Shown piece after piece: positions 35,539 to 44,346 of a DNA stretch of 64,000 bases. The DNA is from Sphingomonas ginsengisoli An et al. 2013. Lineage in GTDB: Bacteria > Pseudomonadota > Alphaproteobacteria > Sphingomonadales > Sphingomonadaceae. Position 1 is the first letter of the stretch. The number at the start of each line of letters is the position of its first letter. Where the stretch lies: positions 2,241,001 to 2,305,000 of the forward strand of contig NZ_CP045434.1 in NCBI RefSeq assembly GCF_009363895.1, in the 5' to 3' direction. Under the pieces are notes generated by a model, which was given only the letters and a program-made list of their open reading frames with translations, was not told the DNA's origin and did not search any database. The position numbers and the translations under genes were made by a program.

Positions 35539-36147
35539 CTAAGCATCCTTCAAACGGTCGAGGATCCAGGCGGTCGCGGTCGGCCAGTCGTCGATCCGCG
35601 CGTCGGCGTCGGGCGCTGGCGGGACGATTGCGGCGATGCGCGGCTCGGCAATCATGTGCAGCCGCGCGGTCGCCGGCGAATATTTGGCGACGCTGGCATG
35701 GTGCACCGCGAGGTCGTCGACGAATACGCTGGGCGGATTGCCGTGTCGCTCGACCAGCCGCTTCAACGGCTCGCCCTTGCCGCCCTGATTGCAGACCACT
35801 TCATGGCGGATTCCGTGGGCGGCAAGCTGCTCGACCCGCCAGCTATGGGCATGGTCGCCAAGGTTGGTGAGGATGACGATGTCGGCACTCTCACCGATCC
35901 GCCCGAGCGCCTCGACCGCGCCGGGGACCAGTGTCTGGCGGTGCATTTCTTTCTGGAAGAATTCGTTGAGCAGCGGCCACACCTCGTCGGGCGGGACCGG
36001 CTCGCCGCCGCGGCTCAACGCTTTTCCCCAGTCGAGATTGTCGAGGTCGAAGCGCACGCCATGCGCTTCGTCGAGCCAGTCGGCGAAGTGGGACACCATG
36101 TGCAGCAGGACTTCGTCACAGTCGGTGACGAGGAGAGGGCGATTCAT
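35539..36147 (-). CDS. HAD family hydrolase
   Basis: A 202-residue HAD-like phosphatase. The nucleophile motif VTDCDEVLLH contains D9 and D11; DIVILTNLGDHA provides the Thr motif II; NQGGKGEPLKRLVERHG supplies the Lys; and VFVDDLAVHHASVAKY supplies the acidic motif IV. The substrate is unknown. Its ATG overlaps the DUF3572 stop by 4 nt, and its TAG touches the SDR start, so translation is tightly linked. Confidence 0.85.
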   Translation of the reverse strand: MNRPLLVTDCDEVLLHMVSHFADWLDEAHGVRFDLDNLDWGKALSRGGEPVPPDEVWPLLNEFFQKEMHRQTLVPGAVEALGRIGESADIVILTNLGDHAHSWRVEQLAAHGIRHEVVCNQGGKGEPLKRLVERHGNPPSVFVDDLAVHHASVAKYSPATARLHMIAEPRIAAIVPPAPDADARIDDWPTATAWILDRLKDA

Positions 36148-36416
36148 GCGTCGAGAGCGCTCCGGGCGGCGACCAGTTCCTGCGGCGGCATCTGAAGAGC
36201 CTCGGCGACCGCGACAAGGTCCGGCTCATGCGCTTCGAGGAAGCTCAGCACCGCCGCCAGCATCGCCGGCTCGGTGGCGCGGGCGCGCAGTTCGTCGGCG
36301 GTCAGACCGGTCAGCGTCAGCAGCCGCTGGGCGCGCGCTTCGTCCCGCAAGGTGACAGCCAGCGCCTGCAGCGCAACAATCATCGGGTCCGGGGTGTTTG
36401 GAGCGGGCCTGATCAT
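36144..36416 (-). CDS. DUF3572 family protein
   Basis: A 90-residue protein of the DUF3572 family found only in alphaproteobacteria, typically next to divK. Features are MIVALQALAVTLRDEARAQR, FLTLTGL-like LLTLTGLTADELRARA, and VLSFLEAHEPDLVAVAEAL. The function is unknown. It is divergent from divK with a 43-nt gap and starts an operon with the HAD and SDR genes. A start at the internal Met12 is possible. Confidence 0.88.
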   Translation of the reverse strand: MIRPAPNTPDPMIVALQALAVTLRDEARAQRLLTLTGLTADELRARATEPAMLAAVLSFLEAHEPDLVAVAEALQMPPQELVAARSALDA

Positions 36417-36459
36417 CGCCTATGATGGGAGGTGAAGGGTTGAGGGAGCTTGTAAGGCC

Positions 36460-36843
36460 GTGGCCAGGATCCTGGTTGTCGAGGACAACGCCCTCAACAT
36501 CAAGCTGTTCTGCGACCTGCTCGCGGCGCACGGGCACGAGCCGTGTGCGGTGACCGACAGCCGTGAGGCGCTTGAGCGGGCGCAGAGCTTCGCGCCGCAG
36601 CTGATCATCACCGATATCCAGCTGCCCCACGTCAGCGGGATGGAGCTCATTCGCTGGTTCCGCGACGATCCCGGCTTGCGCGATGTGCCGATCATGGCGG
36701 TAACCGCTTATGCCGGCGCCGGCGACGAGGACCGCGTCCGCGCGGCCGGCGTCCAGGCCTATGTCTCGAAGCCGATCTCGGTCGCGCGGTTCATCGAAGA
36801 GGTCAGCGCCCTGCTCGCGGAGAATGGCGCGGCGGTACACTGA
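36460..36843 (+). CDS. divK: Single-domain response regulator DivK
   Basis: A 127-residue receiver-only protein. The acidic pocket is at E8/D9, the phospho-acceptor D52 lies in LIITDIQLP, with T82 and K104 (YVSKPIS) completing the site. DivK relays the cell-cycle/polarity signal between PleC/DivJ and DivL-CckA in alphaproteobacteria. The linkage to DUF3572 supports the orthology. Translation starts at GTG 36460. A GC hairpin follows the stop. Confidence 0.9.
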   Translation: MARILVVEDNALNIKLFCDLLAAHGHEPCAVTDSREALERAQSFAPQLIITDIQLPHVSGMELIRWFRDDPGLRDVPIMAVTAYAGAGDEDRVRAAGVQAYVSKPISVARFIEEVSALLAENGAAVH

Positions 36844-36846
36844 CGT

Positions 36847-36870
36847 GAAAAGGGGCGCCGCAGCGCCCCT
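36847..36870 (-). terminator. Terminator between divK and rpmG
   Basis: AGGGGCG (36851-36857) and CGCCCCT (36864-36870) form a perfect 7-bp stem with a 6-nt loop. On the minus strand the stem is followed by TTTT (complement of AAAA 36848-36851), so it best fits termination of rpmG, while also facing the divK 3' end. Confidence 0.6.
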
Positions 36871-36898
36871 CGTCAGCCAGCAAGAGGCGCCAAGCGCC

Positions 36899-37066
36899 TT
36901 ACTTGATCTTGGCCTCCTTGAAGTCGACGTGCTTGCGCGCGACGGGGTCGTACTTGCGGAAGCTCATCTTCTCGGTCTGGTTGCGCGGATTCTTCTTGGT
37001 CACGTAGAAGAAGCCGGTGTCGGCCGTGCTGACGAGCTTGATCTTGACGGTTGCCGGCTTGGCCAT
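36899..37066 (-). CDS. rpmG: 50S ribosomal protein L33
   Basis: A 55-residue L33: [44 protein letters not shown]. It is the Cys-less, zinc-independent form. ATG 37066 gives the exact family length; the longer upstream frame is not real. Monocistronic, converging on divK. Confidence 0.97.
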   Translation of the reverse strand: MAKPATVKIKLVSTADTGFFYVTKKNPRNQTEKMSFRKYDPVARKHVDFKEAKIK

Positions 37067-37254
37067 CGTTCGAGTCCTGAAAGCTGGAAAAACAAAGAGC
37101 GGCGCTCGCACGCCGCCCGCATTCGCCGCGCCCATGCCGCGCCGCCACGCCCATGTCAAGGAATTCGCATCCGTTTCGCCGGTCCGTCACGGTGCTTTCA
37201 TGCTTGTTTAACCGCTTTGGGCGACCGTCGCTTTACTTAAAGCGGAGTGAAGCC

Positions 37255-37560
37255 ATGCGCGACGCCCTTGATGACATCCGCCGCGACCTGCGGTTGCGAA
37301 TCGCCGATATTAACGGCCGCGCCGAGCGGTTGAGCCCGCTCGACATCCATGCGCGGCTCGACGCGGTGCGCGATGTCGCCGCCCGCGCCGGCCTCGGCGC
37401 CGCCGAAAGCCTCGCCAAGCGCTCGGCGCAACTGGCACTGCTGCCCGGCTGCCGGGTGTCGGTGCCGCAGGCGCTCAGCCATTTCGACGACGCGCTCGGT
37501 GCGCCGGAGGCGACCGACTGCCAGACGATTCTCGCCGCGCTCGCCGCCAGACTGCACTGA
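37255..37560 (+). CDS. Small protein of unknown function
   Basis: A 101-residue, largely helical protein (MRDALDDIRRDLRLRIADIN, LDIHARLDAVRDVAARAGL, LSHFDDALGAPEATDCQTIL). There is no signal peptide or membrane segment. I recognise no family. ATG 37255 has a GGAG site 8 nt upstream and follows a short palindrome GCTTT-ACTT-AAAGC. It precedes the DNA ligase gene by 55 nt. Codon use resembles its neighbours, so it is probably a real lineage-specific gene. Confidence 0.65.
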   Translation: MRDALDDIRRDLRLRIADINGRAERLSPLDIHARLDAVRDVAARAGLGAAESLAKRSAQLALLPGCRVSVPQALSHFDDALGAPEATDCQTILAALAARLH

Positions 37561-37615
37561 CGGGAGCGCCCGCACCGACCCGAAACGAATCGGCGGGCCC
37601 GTGCATTAAGGGGCG

Positions 37616-39214
37616 ATGCGCGCCTTCTCCCAGCTGCTCGACGCGCTCGTCTATACCCGCAGCCGCAACGCCAAGCTGAAGCTGATCGGCGACTATCTCC
37701 GCCGCACCCCCGACCCTGATCGCGGCTATGCGCTGGCGGCGCTGACCGGGTCGCTCGACATCCCCGCGGTCAAATCCTCGGTGATCCGCAACCTCGCCGA
37801 GACCCGCGTCGACCCCTTCCTGCTCAGCCTCAGCCGCAATTACGTTGGCGACACCGCCGAGACCGTGTCGCTGCTCTGGCCGACCCCCGATGCCGAACAT
37901 CCCGAGATTGACGACGGCACCATCGGCCTCGCCGATGCGGTGACGCGCCTCCAGGCGATCAGCCGCTCGGACGCGCCGGCCGAACTGGCGCGAATGCTCG
38001 ACCACCTCGACGCCTCGGGCCGCTATGCTTTGCTCAAGCTGGCGACGGGCGAGTTGCGGGTCGGGGTCAGCGCCCGGCTCGCCAAGCAGGCGTTCGCCGA
38101 CGCCTTCGGGGTCGATGTCGAGGGGGTCGAGGAGGTCTGGCACGGGCTCGACCAGCCGTTCCTCGAACTGTTCGCCTGGGGCGAAGGCCACGCCGAGCAG
38201 CCGCGCGTGGTCGACATTCCGGTGTTCCGCCCGTTCATGCTCGCCCACCCTCTTGAGAGCGAGGAGCTCGACCTCGACGCTTACGCGGCCGAGTGGAAAT
38301 GGGACGGCATCCGCGTCCAGCTGGTCCGCGCCGGCGGACAGACGAGGCTCTACAGCCGCACCGGCGACGACATCACCCGCAGCTTTCCCGACGTCGCCGC
38401 CGCCTTCGTCGTGCCCGGCGTGCTCGACGGTGAATTGCTGGTGCGCGGCGCGGGACAGGGCGCGGACGAGCATGGCGGCGCGGCGGCCAGCTTCAACGCG
38501 CTCCAGCAGCGGCTCGGCCGAAAGGTCGTCAGCGGCAAGATGCAGGACGACTATCCCGCTTTCGTCCGGCTCTACGATATCCTTTACGACGGCTCAGAAG
38601 ACCTGCGTGAACTTGGCTGGGCCGACCGCCGGGCGCGGCTCGAGGCGTTCGTGCCCCGGCTTCCCGCCGACCGCTTCGACCTCTCGCAACTGATCGAAGC
38701 GAAGGACTTCACCGAGCTTGGCGAAATCCGCGCCGGCGCGCGCGACGCGGCGATCGAGGGGATGATGCTCAAGCGGCGCGATTCGCCCTACGTCGCCGGT
38801 CGCCGCACCGGGCTGTGGTACAAGTGGAAGCGCGATCCGCTGACCGCCGATTGCGTGATGATGTACGCCCAGCGCGGGTCGGGCAAACGGTCGAGCTATT
38901 ACAGCGACTATACCTTCGGGGCGTGGAACGAGGCGGGTGAGCTGCTGCCGGTCGGCAAGGCCTATATGGGGATTACCGACGAGGAGCTGCGCTGGCTCGA
39001 CCGCTTCGTCCGCCAGAACACGGTCCAGCGCTTCGGCCCGGTCCGCGAGGTCGAGAAGACGCTGGTACTGGAAGTCGCGTTTGACAGCGTCCACCTGAGC
39101 AAGCGTCATCGCTCCGGCCTGGCGATGCGCTTTCCCCGGATCAGCCGCATCCGCACCGACAAGCCGGCGCACGAAGCCGACCGGCTCGACACCCTGCTCA
39201 ACATGGTCACTTGA
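37616..39214 (+). CDS. ATP-dependent DNA ligase (cisplatin damage response type)
   Basis: A 532-residue ATP-dependent ligase. The N-terminal helical domain has MRAFSQLLDALVYTRSRNAK and DIPAVKSSVIRNLAETRVDP, typical of the alphaproteobacterial damage-response ligase. The nucleotidyltransferase motif KWDG places the adenylated lysine at K228; GVLDGELLVRG, EGMMLKRRDSPYVAGRR and WYKWKRDPLTADCVMMYAQR are motifs III-V. It is thought to act in crosslink or double-strand break repair. The associated exonuclease and DEXH helicase that usually flank it are absent here. Confidence 0.92.
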   Translation: MRAFSQLLDALVYTRSRNAKLKLIGDYLRRTPDPDRGYALAALTGSLDIPAVKSSVIRNLAETRVDPFLLSLSRNYVGDTAETVSLLWPTPDAEHPEIDDGTIGLADAVTRLQAISRSDAPAELARMLDHLDASGRYALLKLATGELRVGVSARLAKQAFADAFGVDVEGVEEVWHGLDQPFLELFAWGEGHAEQPRVVDIPVFRPFMLAHPLESEELDLDAYAAEWKWDGIRVQLVRAGGQTRLYSRTGDDITRSFPDVAAAFVVPGVLDGELLVRGAGQGADEHGGAAASFNALQQRLGRKVVSGKMQDDYPAFVRLYDILYDGSEDLRELGWADRRARLEAFVPRLPADRFDLSQLIEAKDFTELGEIRAGARDAAIEGMMLKRRDSPYVAGRRTGLWYKWKRDPLTADCVMMYAQRGSGKRSSYYSDYTFGAWNEAGELLPVGKAYMGITDEELRWLDRFVRQNTVQRFGPVREVEKTLVLEVAFDSVHLSKRHRSGLAMRFPRISRIRTDKPAHEADRLDTLLNMVT

Positions 39215-39266
39215 AGCGTGACTGGCCCGCGCTAGGCTGCGTTCCAACAGGGATGAGGGGACGACC

Positions 39267-40562
39267 ATGATCGGGAAGATGCTGCTCGCCGCGGGCGCGC
39301 TGATGCTGTCGGGCGCGGCGAGCGCCGAGACCTACGCGATTCAGGCCGGACGGCTGATCGTCGACGCGGCGCAGCCCGCGCGCGGCCCCTCGACGGTGAT
39401 CGTCGACAATGGTCGGATCGTGCGGATCGAGTCTGGCTTCACTACCCCGGCGGGGGCGACGGTGGTCGACCAGCGCGCCCGCACGGTGTTGCCGGGGATG
39501 ACCGACGTTCACGTCCACCTGACAAGCAATTCGGGCGAGCCCTGGTACAACGGCTATACCCAGAAATATTCGGTGCCTTATTCGGCGACCGTCGGCCTGA
39601 CCCATGCCCTCGAGATGGCGCGCGCAGGCTTCACCACCGTACGCGACCTCGGCGGCGCGACCGCGGCGGTGACCGCGGTGCGTGATGCGATCGGCGAGGG
39701 CCGCTTCCCGGGCCCGCGGGTCAAGGTGTCGGGCGACCCGCTGTCGATCGTCGGCGGCCATGCCGACCCAGCCACCGGATTGCCGCCCGAGATGGCCGCC
39801 GCCTTCGACGCCGCGCACCTCAGCAGCGCAGTCTGCACCGGGCCGCAGCAATGCCAGGAAGCGGTCCGCCACCTTGCCGCCGCGGGTGTCGACGTGATCA
39901 AGATCATGGCCACCGGCGGTGTGCTCGACCCTGGCGCGCGCGGCCTTGATCAGCATTTCACCGACGAGGAGATGCGCGCGATCGTCCAGATGGCGCATTC
40001 GTCGGGCCTCAAGGTCGCCGCCCATGCCCACGGAGCGCGCGGGATCCTCGCCGCGACCAACGCCGGGGTCGATTCGATCGAGCATGGCACCTTCCTCGAC
40101 TCCGCCGGGGCGCAGGCGATGAAGGCGCACGGCACCTATTATTCGGCGACCCTGATCGCGCTGAGTGCCCTTCCGGGACTGATCGAAGGCAATAAGATCC
40201 CGCCAAGCTCGCAGGCCAAGGCGCGGCAAGCGCTGACCGCGTGGGGCAAGGGCCTCGCGCTCGCCTATCGGAGCGGGGTCAAGATCGCGCTCGGGACCGA
40301 TTCGGCGGTCGCCCCGCACAAGGACGCGGGCAAGGAAGTCGAGCTGATGGTGACCAAGAGCGGGATGACCCCGCGCGACGCGCTGATCGCGGCGACCAAG
40401 GGCGGGCCCGACCTGCTCGGAATCGCCGGCGAGACCGGGACGCTCGATGCGGGCAAGTCGGCCGACCTGATCGCGGTCGACGGCGATCCGCTGACCGACC
40501 CCAGGGCGGTCCAGCACATCGGCTACGTGATGGTCGAGGGCCGGCCGATCCCGATGAACTAG
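39267..40562 (+). CDS. Secreted/periplasmic amidohydrolase family protein
   Basis: A 431-residue metal-dependent hydrolase. The signal peptide is MIGKMLLAAGALMLSGAASA. The TIM-barrel metal site has VHVHL (H82, H84), the carboxylated Lys in DVIKIMATGG, AAHAHGARG and the terminal metal Asp in LGTDSAV. The C-terminal strand is DLIAVDGDPLTDP. It resembles the imidazolonepropionase/Xaa-Pro dipeptidase-like branch that cleaves dipeptides or cyclic amides. Its stop TAG is shared as a CTAG palindrome with the convergent GNAT gene. Confidence 0.9.
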   Translation: MIGKMLLAAGALMLSGAASAETYAIQAGRLIVDAAQPARGPSTVIVDNGRIVRIESGFTTPAGATVVDQRARTVLPGMTDVHVHLTSNSGEPWYNGYTQKYSVPYSATVGLTHALEMARAGFTTVRDLGGATAAVTAVRDAIGEGRFPGPRVKVSGDPLSIVGGHADPATGLPPEMAAAFDAAHLSSAVCTGPQQCQEAVRHLAAAGVDVIKIMATGGVLDPGARGLDQHFTDEEMRAIVQMAHSSGLKVAAHAHGARGILAATNAGVDSIEHGTFLDSAGAQAMKAHGTYYSATLIALSALPGLIEGNKIPPSSQAKARQALTAWGKGLALAYRSGVKIALGTDSAVAPHKDAGKEVELMVTKSGMTPRDALIAATKGGPDLLGIAGETGTLDAGKSADLIAVDGDPLTDPRAVQHIGYVMVEGRPIPMN

Positions 40563-41074
40563 AGCGTCTTCTCCAGCACCACGAAGGCGAGGTCGGCACG
40601 CTTGGGCGTGTAGCGCTGCTCATCATAGGGGAAGGGGCGGGTCTCTCCCGTCGGCCGATAGCCGCGCCGCTCATACCAGGCGATCAGCTCGGGCCGCTGG
40701 GCGATGACCTGCATCTCCATCCGCGTTGCGCCAAGCGTATCGCGGGCGAAGGCCTCGGCCCCCGCCAGCACGTCGCGGCCGGTCCCGCTCGCCTGCGCCG
40801 TCGGGTCGACCGTCAGCATACCGAGATAGGCGAGCCCCTCGCCCTTGTCGGTCACCGCCACGCAGGCCCCGAGCGCATCACCCTCGCGCCGCAATAGGAT
40901 GTGCTGGGCGGGGTTAGCGAGCATGGCGGCGAGCTCGGCGGCATCGGTGCGGCGCCCGCCGACGAGGTCCGCCTCATGACTCCAGCCAGCGCGCGCGCTG
41001 TCGCCGCGGTAAGCGCTTTCGACCAGCCGTTCGAGCGCTGGGAGGTCGGCCGCGGTCGCCGGCTCAAGCCTCAT
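40559..41074 (-). CDS. GNAT family N-acetyltransferase
   Basis: A 171-residue acetyltransferase. The fold is seen from MRLEPATAADLPALERLVES, the acetyl-CoA loop around LGMLTVDPTAQASGTGRDVL, and MQVIAQRPELIAWYERRGYR. The substrate is unknown. The ATG lies 11 nt inside the end of the isoaspartyl peptidase gene, so the two are cotranscribed. It converges on the amidohydrolase with a shared CTAG. Confidence 0.9.
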   Translation of the reverse strand: MRLEPATAADLPALERLVESAYRGDSARAGWSHEADLVGGRRTDAAELAAMLANPAQHILLRREGDALGACVAVTDKGEGLAYLGMLTVDPTAQASGTGRDVLAGAEAFARDTLGATRMEMQVIAQRPELIAWYERRGYRPTGETRPFPYDEQRYTPKRADLAFVVLEKTL

Positions 41075-41966
41075 GCACCGCCACCGTCCGGCCCGCGGCA
41101 TTGGCCTGCCCGCGGAACATCCCGCGGGTGGTGAAGCCCCACGCGGCCGTTCCGTCGGGTGCGACGCCGATCAGACCGCCGGTCCCGCCGAGCGCGCGAA
41201 TGTCGGCAAGCACCGCGTCCAAGGCCTGCTGAAGGCTCTCGCCGAGCATCCGCATCCGCGCGCCGACCTCGTGCGCGGCGGCGGCGCGAATGAAGAACTC
41301 GCCCGAGCCCGTCGCGCTGATCGCCGCCGAACGATCGTCAGCATAGGTGCCCGCCCCGATCAGCGGCGAATCGCCGATCCGGCCGTAGCGCTTGGCGGTC
41401 AGCCCGCCGGTCGAAGTGGCGGCGGCGACATGGCCGGCGGCATCGACCGCGACTGCCCCGATCGTTCCATATTTGACGTCGGCGTCGAACCCGCCGCCGC
41501 TGGCCAGCACGCGCTCGAGCTGGGCTCGGCGCTCGGGAATTTCGAACCACTTCGGGTCGACGGTCTCGAGGCCGTGGTCGCGGGCGAATTCCTCGGCGCC
41601 GTCGAAGCTCAGCAGGACGTGCGGGCTATGCTCCATCACCGCCCGCGCCGCGCTGATGGGAGCGCGGATCGTGGTCAGCCCGGCGACCGCGCCCGCCGCT
41701 CGAGTGCGCCCGTCCATGATCGCGGCGTCGAGCTCGATATGCCCGTCATGGGCGAGCACGCTGCCGCGCCCGGCGTTGAAGGCGGGATCATCCTCGAGCA
41801 CCCGCGCCGCCGCCTCGACCGCGTCGAGCGAAGAGCCCCCCGCTGCGAGGATCGCCGCGCCCGCGTCGAGCGCGGCGGCGAGCCCGGCACGCCCCGCCGC
41901 TTCCTCCTTTTCCGAGAGACGCAATTCCCCGCACCCGCCGTGCACCACCAATTGCCAGTTCGTCAT
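41064..41966 (-). CDS. Isoaspartyl peptidase/L-asparaginase (Ntn hydrolase)
   Basis: A 300-residue Ntn-type hydrolase that self-cleaves to expose a threonine nucleophile. T168 in YGTIGAVAVD is the catalytic residue; upstream are WQLVVHGG and DPAFNAGRGS, downstream ATSTGGLTAKRYGRIGDSPL and GAGTYADD, all diagnostic. It removes isoaspartyl residues from peptides or hydrolyses asparagine. ATG 41966 was chosen at the first strand; an upstream in-frame start would add 12 non-conserved residues. Confidence 0.93.
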   Translation of the reverse strand: MTNWQLVVHGGCGELRLSEKEEAAGRAGLAAALDAGAAILAAGGSSLDAVEAAARVLEDDPAFNAGRGSVLAHDGHIELDAAIMDGRTRAAGAVAGLTTIRAPISAARAVMEHSPHVLLSFDGAEEFARDHGLETVDPKWFEIPERRAQLERVLASGGGFDADVKYGTIGAVAVDAAGHVAAATSTGGLTAKRYGRIGDSPLIGAGTYADDRSAAISATGSGEFFIRAAAAHEVGARMRMLGESLQQALDAVLADIRALGGTGGLIGVAPDGTAAWGFTTRGMFRGQANAAGRTVAVHEA

Positions 41967-42049
41967 GCCCGCGCGCTTAGGCCCCGACCCCCGCTTGCGC
42001 AAATCCCTACTCCCATATAAATATGATATCAGATTAAAGGGGAACGTTC

Positions 42050-42952
42050 ATGAGCGAGTCGCCAAACCCAGTCCTGACTTCGAGCCGCGAACGCGGCGCC
42101 GCGACCGTCAGCGGCTACGGGATGTTGCTGTTGCTGCTGCTGACCATCGCGGTGCAGGTGTTCGCGGTCGTCAGCCTCGCGCACCAAACCGCGTTGGAAT
42201 GGATGCCAGTGGTCGCCGTGGTGACCCCGGTCGTCTTCGTATTCGTGCTGTTCGGCTTCTACATCCTCCAGCCCAACCAGGCGGTCGCGATCACCCTGTT
42301 CGGTGCCTATCGCGGAACCGACCGGACCACCGGCCTGCGCTGGGTGCTGCCGTGGGAAATGCGGCGCAAGGTGTCGGTCCGCGCCAACAACTTCATTTCC
42401 GAGCGGCTCAAGGTGAACGACCTGCGCGGCAACCCGATCGAGATCGCGGCGCAGATCGTCTGGCGGGTAATCGATACCGCGCAGGCGCTCTACGATGTCC
42501 AGGATTACAAGGCGTTCGTGGTGGTCCAGGTCGAAGCGGCGATCCGCACCATCGGCTCGCGCTATCCCTATGACGATTTCGAGCATCAGGAAGTGACCCT
42601 GCGTGGCAACCACGACAAGGTCGGAGTCGAACTGCGCGAGGAGCTGAATGCGCGGCTGGCGGTCGCCGGGATTACGGTCGACGAGTGCGGCTTCACCCAC
42701 CTCGCCTACGCCAGCGAGATCGCCGGGGCGATGCTCCGCCGCCAGCAGGCGCAGGCGGTGGTCGCCGCGCGCAAGACGCTGGTCGAGGGTGCCGTCGGCA
42801 TGGTCGAAATGGCGCTCGAGCAGCTGAGCGCGAAGAATGTCGTCGAGCTCGACGACGAGCGCCGCGCGGCGATGGTCTCGAACCTGATGGTGGTGCTGTG
42901 CGGCGAGCGTGACACCCAGCCCGTGGTCAACACCGGCACCCTTTACCAGTAG
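42050..42952 (+). CDS. SPFH (band 7/stomatin-like) domain membrane protein
   Basis: A 300-residue protein anchored by two N-terminal TM helices (about 23-44 and 53-74). The SPFH domain follows with [49 protein letters not shown] and a C-terminal helix with [20 protein letters not shown]. Such proteins form microdomain scaffolds or regulate membrane proteases. It starts at ATG 42050 after AAAGGGGAA. The next gene starts 6 nt on, giving an operon of four genes. Confidence 0.9.
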   Translation: MSESPNPVLTSSRERGAATVSGYGMLLLLLLTIAVQVFAVVSLAHQTALEWMPVVAVVTPVVFVFVLFGFYILQPNQAVAITLFGAYRGTDRTTGLRWVLPWEMRRKVSVRANNFISERLKVNDLRGNPIEIAAQIVWRVIDTAQALYDVQDYKAFVVVQVEAAIRTIGSRYPYDDFEHQEVTLRGNHDKVGVELREELNARLAVAGITVDECGFTHLAYASEIAGAMLRRQQAQAVVAARKTLVEGAVGMVEMALEQLSAKNVVELDDERRAAMVSNLMVVLCGERDTQPVVNTGTLYQ

Positions 42953-42958
42953 TTGCGG

Positions 42959-43159
42959 ATGGCGGAGCGCAAGGCCTTTCCGCTGCGAATCGACGCGACC
43001 CTGTGGGACGCGGTGGAACGCTGCGCCACGGCCAATCTGCGCTCGGCCAATGCCGAAGCGGAAATGTTGATCCGCGAAGCGTTAAAGGCGCGCGGAGTGG
43101 CGGTGAGGCCGCCCCACCCGGTCAAGCGGGGACGCCCGCCAAAGGAGAAACAAGGATGA
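42959..43159 (+). CDS. Arc-like ribbon-helix-helix DNA-binding protein
   Basis: A 66-residue protein: KAFPLRIDATLWDAVERCA has the beta strand and first helix of the Arc/CopG RHH fold, and SANAEAEMLIREALKARG the second helix; a basic tail (KRGRPPKEKQG) ends it. It is probably a small regulator of this operon or an orphan antitoxin-like factor; no toxin is adjacent. ATG 42959 is preferred over TTG 42953. The stop overlaps the hydrolase start by 4 nt (ATGA). Confidence 0.8.
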   Translation: MAERKAFPLRIDATLWDAVERCATANLRSANAEAEMLIREALKARGVAVRPPHPVKRGRPPKEKQG

Positions 43160-44103
43160 TCACCCTGATCCTCGCCGCGGCCCAGGTGATGACCGCCTCC
43201 CCCGGCGCACTGCGCCAGACCGAGCTCACCGCCGGCACGGGTCGCCAGCTTGTGGGCACGCTGCTGCAGGCAGTCGGCACGCCGCGCGCCACCGTTCTGA
43301 TCATCCCCGGGTCGGGGCCGACCGATCGCAACGGCAACAATCCGCTCGGGATCAACGCCGCGCCGTACAAGCTGCTCGCCGAGGGGCTCGCCGCCCGCGG
43401 CATCGCGACGCTCAGGATCGACAAGCGCGGCCTCGGCGGCAGTCGCGGGGCGGGCGATGGCAACAACGTCACCATCGGCCGCTACGCCGCCGATACCGGC
43501 AGCTGGGTCACCGCCGCGCGGCAGGCGACCGGCGCCCGCTGCGTCTGGCTGGCCGGACATAGCGAAGGTGGGCTCATCGCGCTGGCGGCGGCGGACCGGC
43601 CCGACGTCTGCGGACTGGTCCTGCTCGAGGCGGCTGGGCGCCCGCTCGGCGGCATCATTCGCGAGCAACTGCGCGCCAATCCCGCCAACGCCCCGATCCT
43701 CGCCGACGCCGAGCGAGCGCTCACCAGCCTCGAAGCCGGCCGCCGGGTCGAGGCGGCAAGCCTGCCGCCGGCGCTCGGCCAAGGCTTGTTCAACCCGGCG
43801 GTGCAGGACTTCCTGATCGACGAATTGCGCTACGACCCGGCCAAGCTCCTCGCCGCCTACAAGGGACCGGTGTTGGTGGTGCAGGGCGGAACCGACCTCC
43901 AGGTCAAGCCGGCCGACGCCGACCGGCTGGTCGCGGCGCGGCCGGGGGTCGCTCGGGCCGACTTCCCGACCATGAACCACATCCTCAAGGAAGCCCCGGC
44001 AGCGCGCGACGCGAACATCGCGACCTACGGCAACCCCAATCTGCCGCTGGCGCCCGGCCTCGTCGACCGCATCGCCGCCTTCGTCACCGAGAAACGGCGA
44101 TGA
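43156..44103 (+). CDS. Exported alpha/beta hydrolase
   Basis: A 315-residue serine hydrolase. The N-terminus is a short hydrophobic leader (MITLILAAAQVMTASPG). The fold shows TVLIIPGSGPTDRNGNN, the oxyanion region RIDKRGLGGSR, nucleophile S136 in GHSEGG, the acid strand GPVLVVQGGTDLQV, and the catalytic His in MNHILKEAP. The substrate is unknown. It is coupled to the RHH gene (ATGA) and to the next small membrane protein gene (ATGA). Confidence 0.88.
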   Translation: MITLILAAAQVMTASPGALRQTELTAGTGRQLVGTLLQAVGTPRATVLIIPGSGPTDRNGNNPLGINAAPYKLLAEGLAARGIATLRIDKRGLGGSRGAGDGNNVTIGRYAADTGSWVTAARQATGARCVWLAGHSEGGLIALAAADRPDVCGLVLLEAAGRPLGGIIREQLRANPANAPILADAERALTSLEAGRRVEAASLPPALGQGLFNPAVQDFLIDELRYDPAKLLAAYKGPVLVVQGGTDLQVKPADADRLVAARPGVARADFPTMNHILKEAPAARDANIATYGNPNLPLAPGLVDRIAAFVTEKRR

Positions 44104-44345
44104 GCGACGGGCCCGAATGGTTCGAGCCCAAGCGCGTCGGCTTCGGCGCCGGGCTGCCGATCGCCTGGCAGGGCTGGGCGGTGCTCGGCGTCTATTTCGC
44201 GCTGGTCGGGGTCGCGTTGCGCTACTTCGACGATGACAAATTGACCGGCGCTGCGATCGTCCTCCCGGCCACCGCCGCGCTGATCTTCGTCGCCAGCCGC
44301 ACCACTCGCGGCGGCTGGCGCTGGCGCCGCGGTGACGATGACTGA
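44100..44345 (+). CDS. Small two-helix membrane protein
   Basis: An 81-residue protein with two predicted TM helices (about 22-43 and 49-66), a soluble N-terminus (MSDGPEWFEPKRVGFGAGL) and a basic/acidic tail (RWRRGDDD). I recognise no characterised family. Its ATG overlaps the hydrolase stop by 4 nt, making it the last gene of the SPFH operon. It converges on the S1/P1 nuclease gene with a 1-nt gap. Confidence 0.78.
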   Translation: MSDGPEWFEPKRVGFGAGLPIAWQGWAVLGVYFALVGVALRYFDDDKLTGAAIVLPATAALIFVASRTTRGGWRWRRGDDD

Positions 44346-44346
44346 G

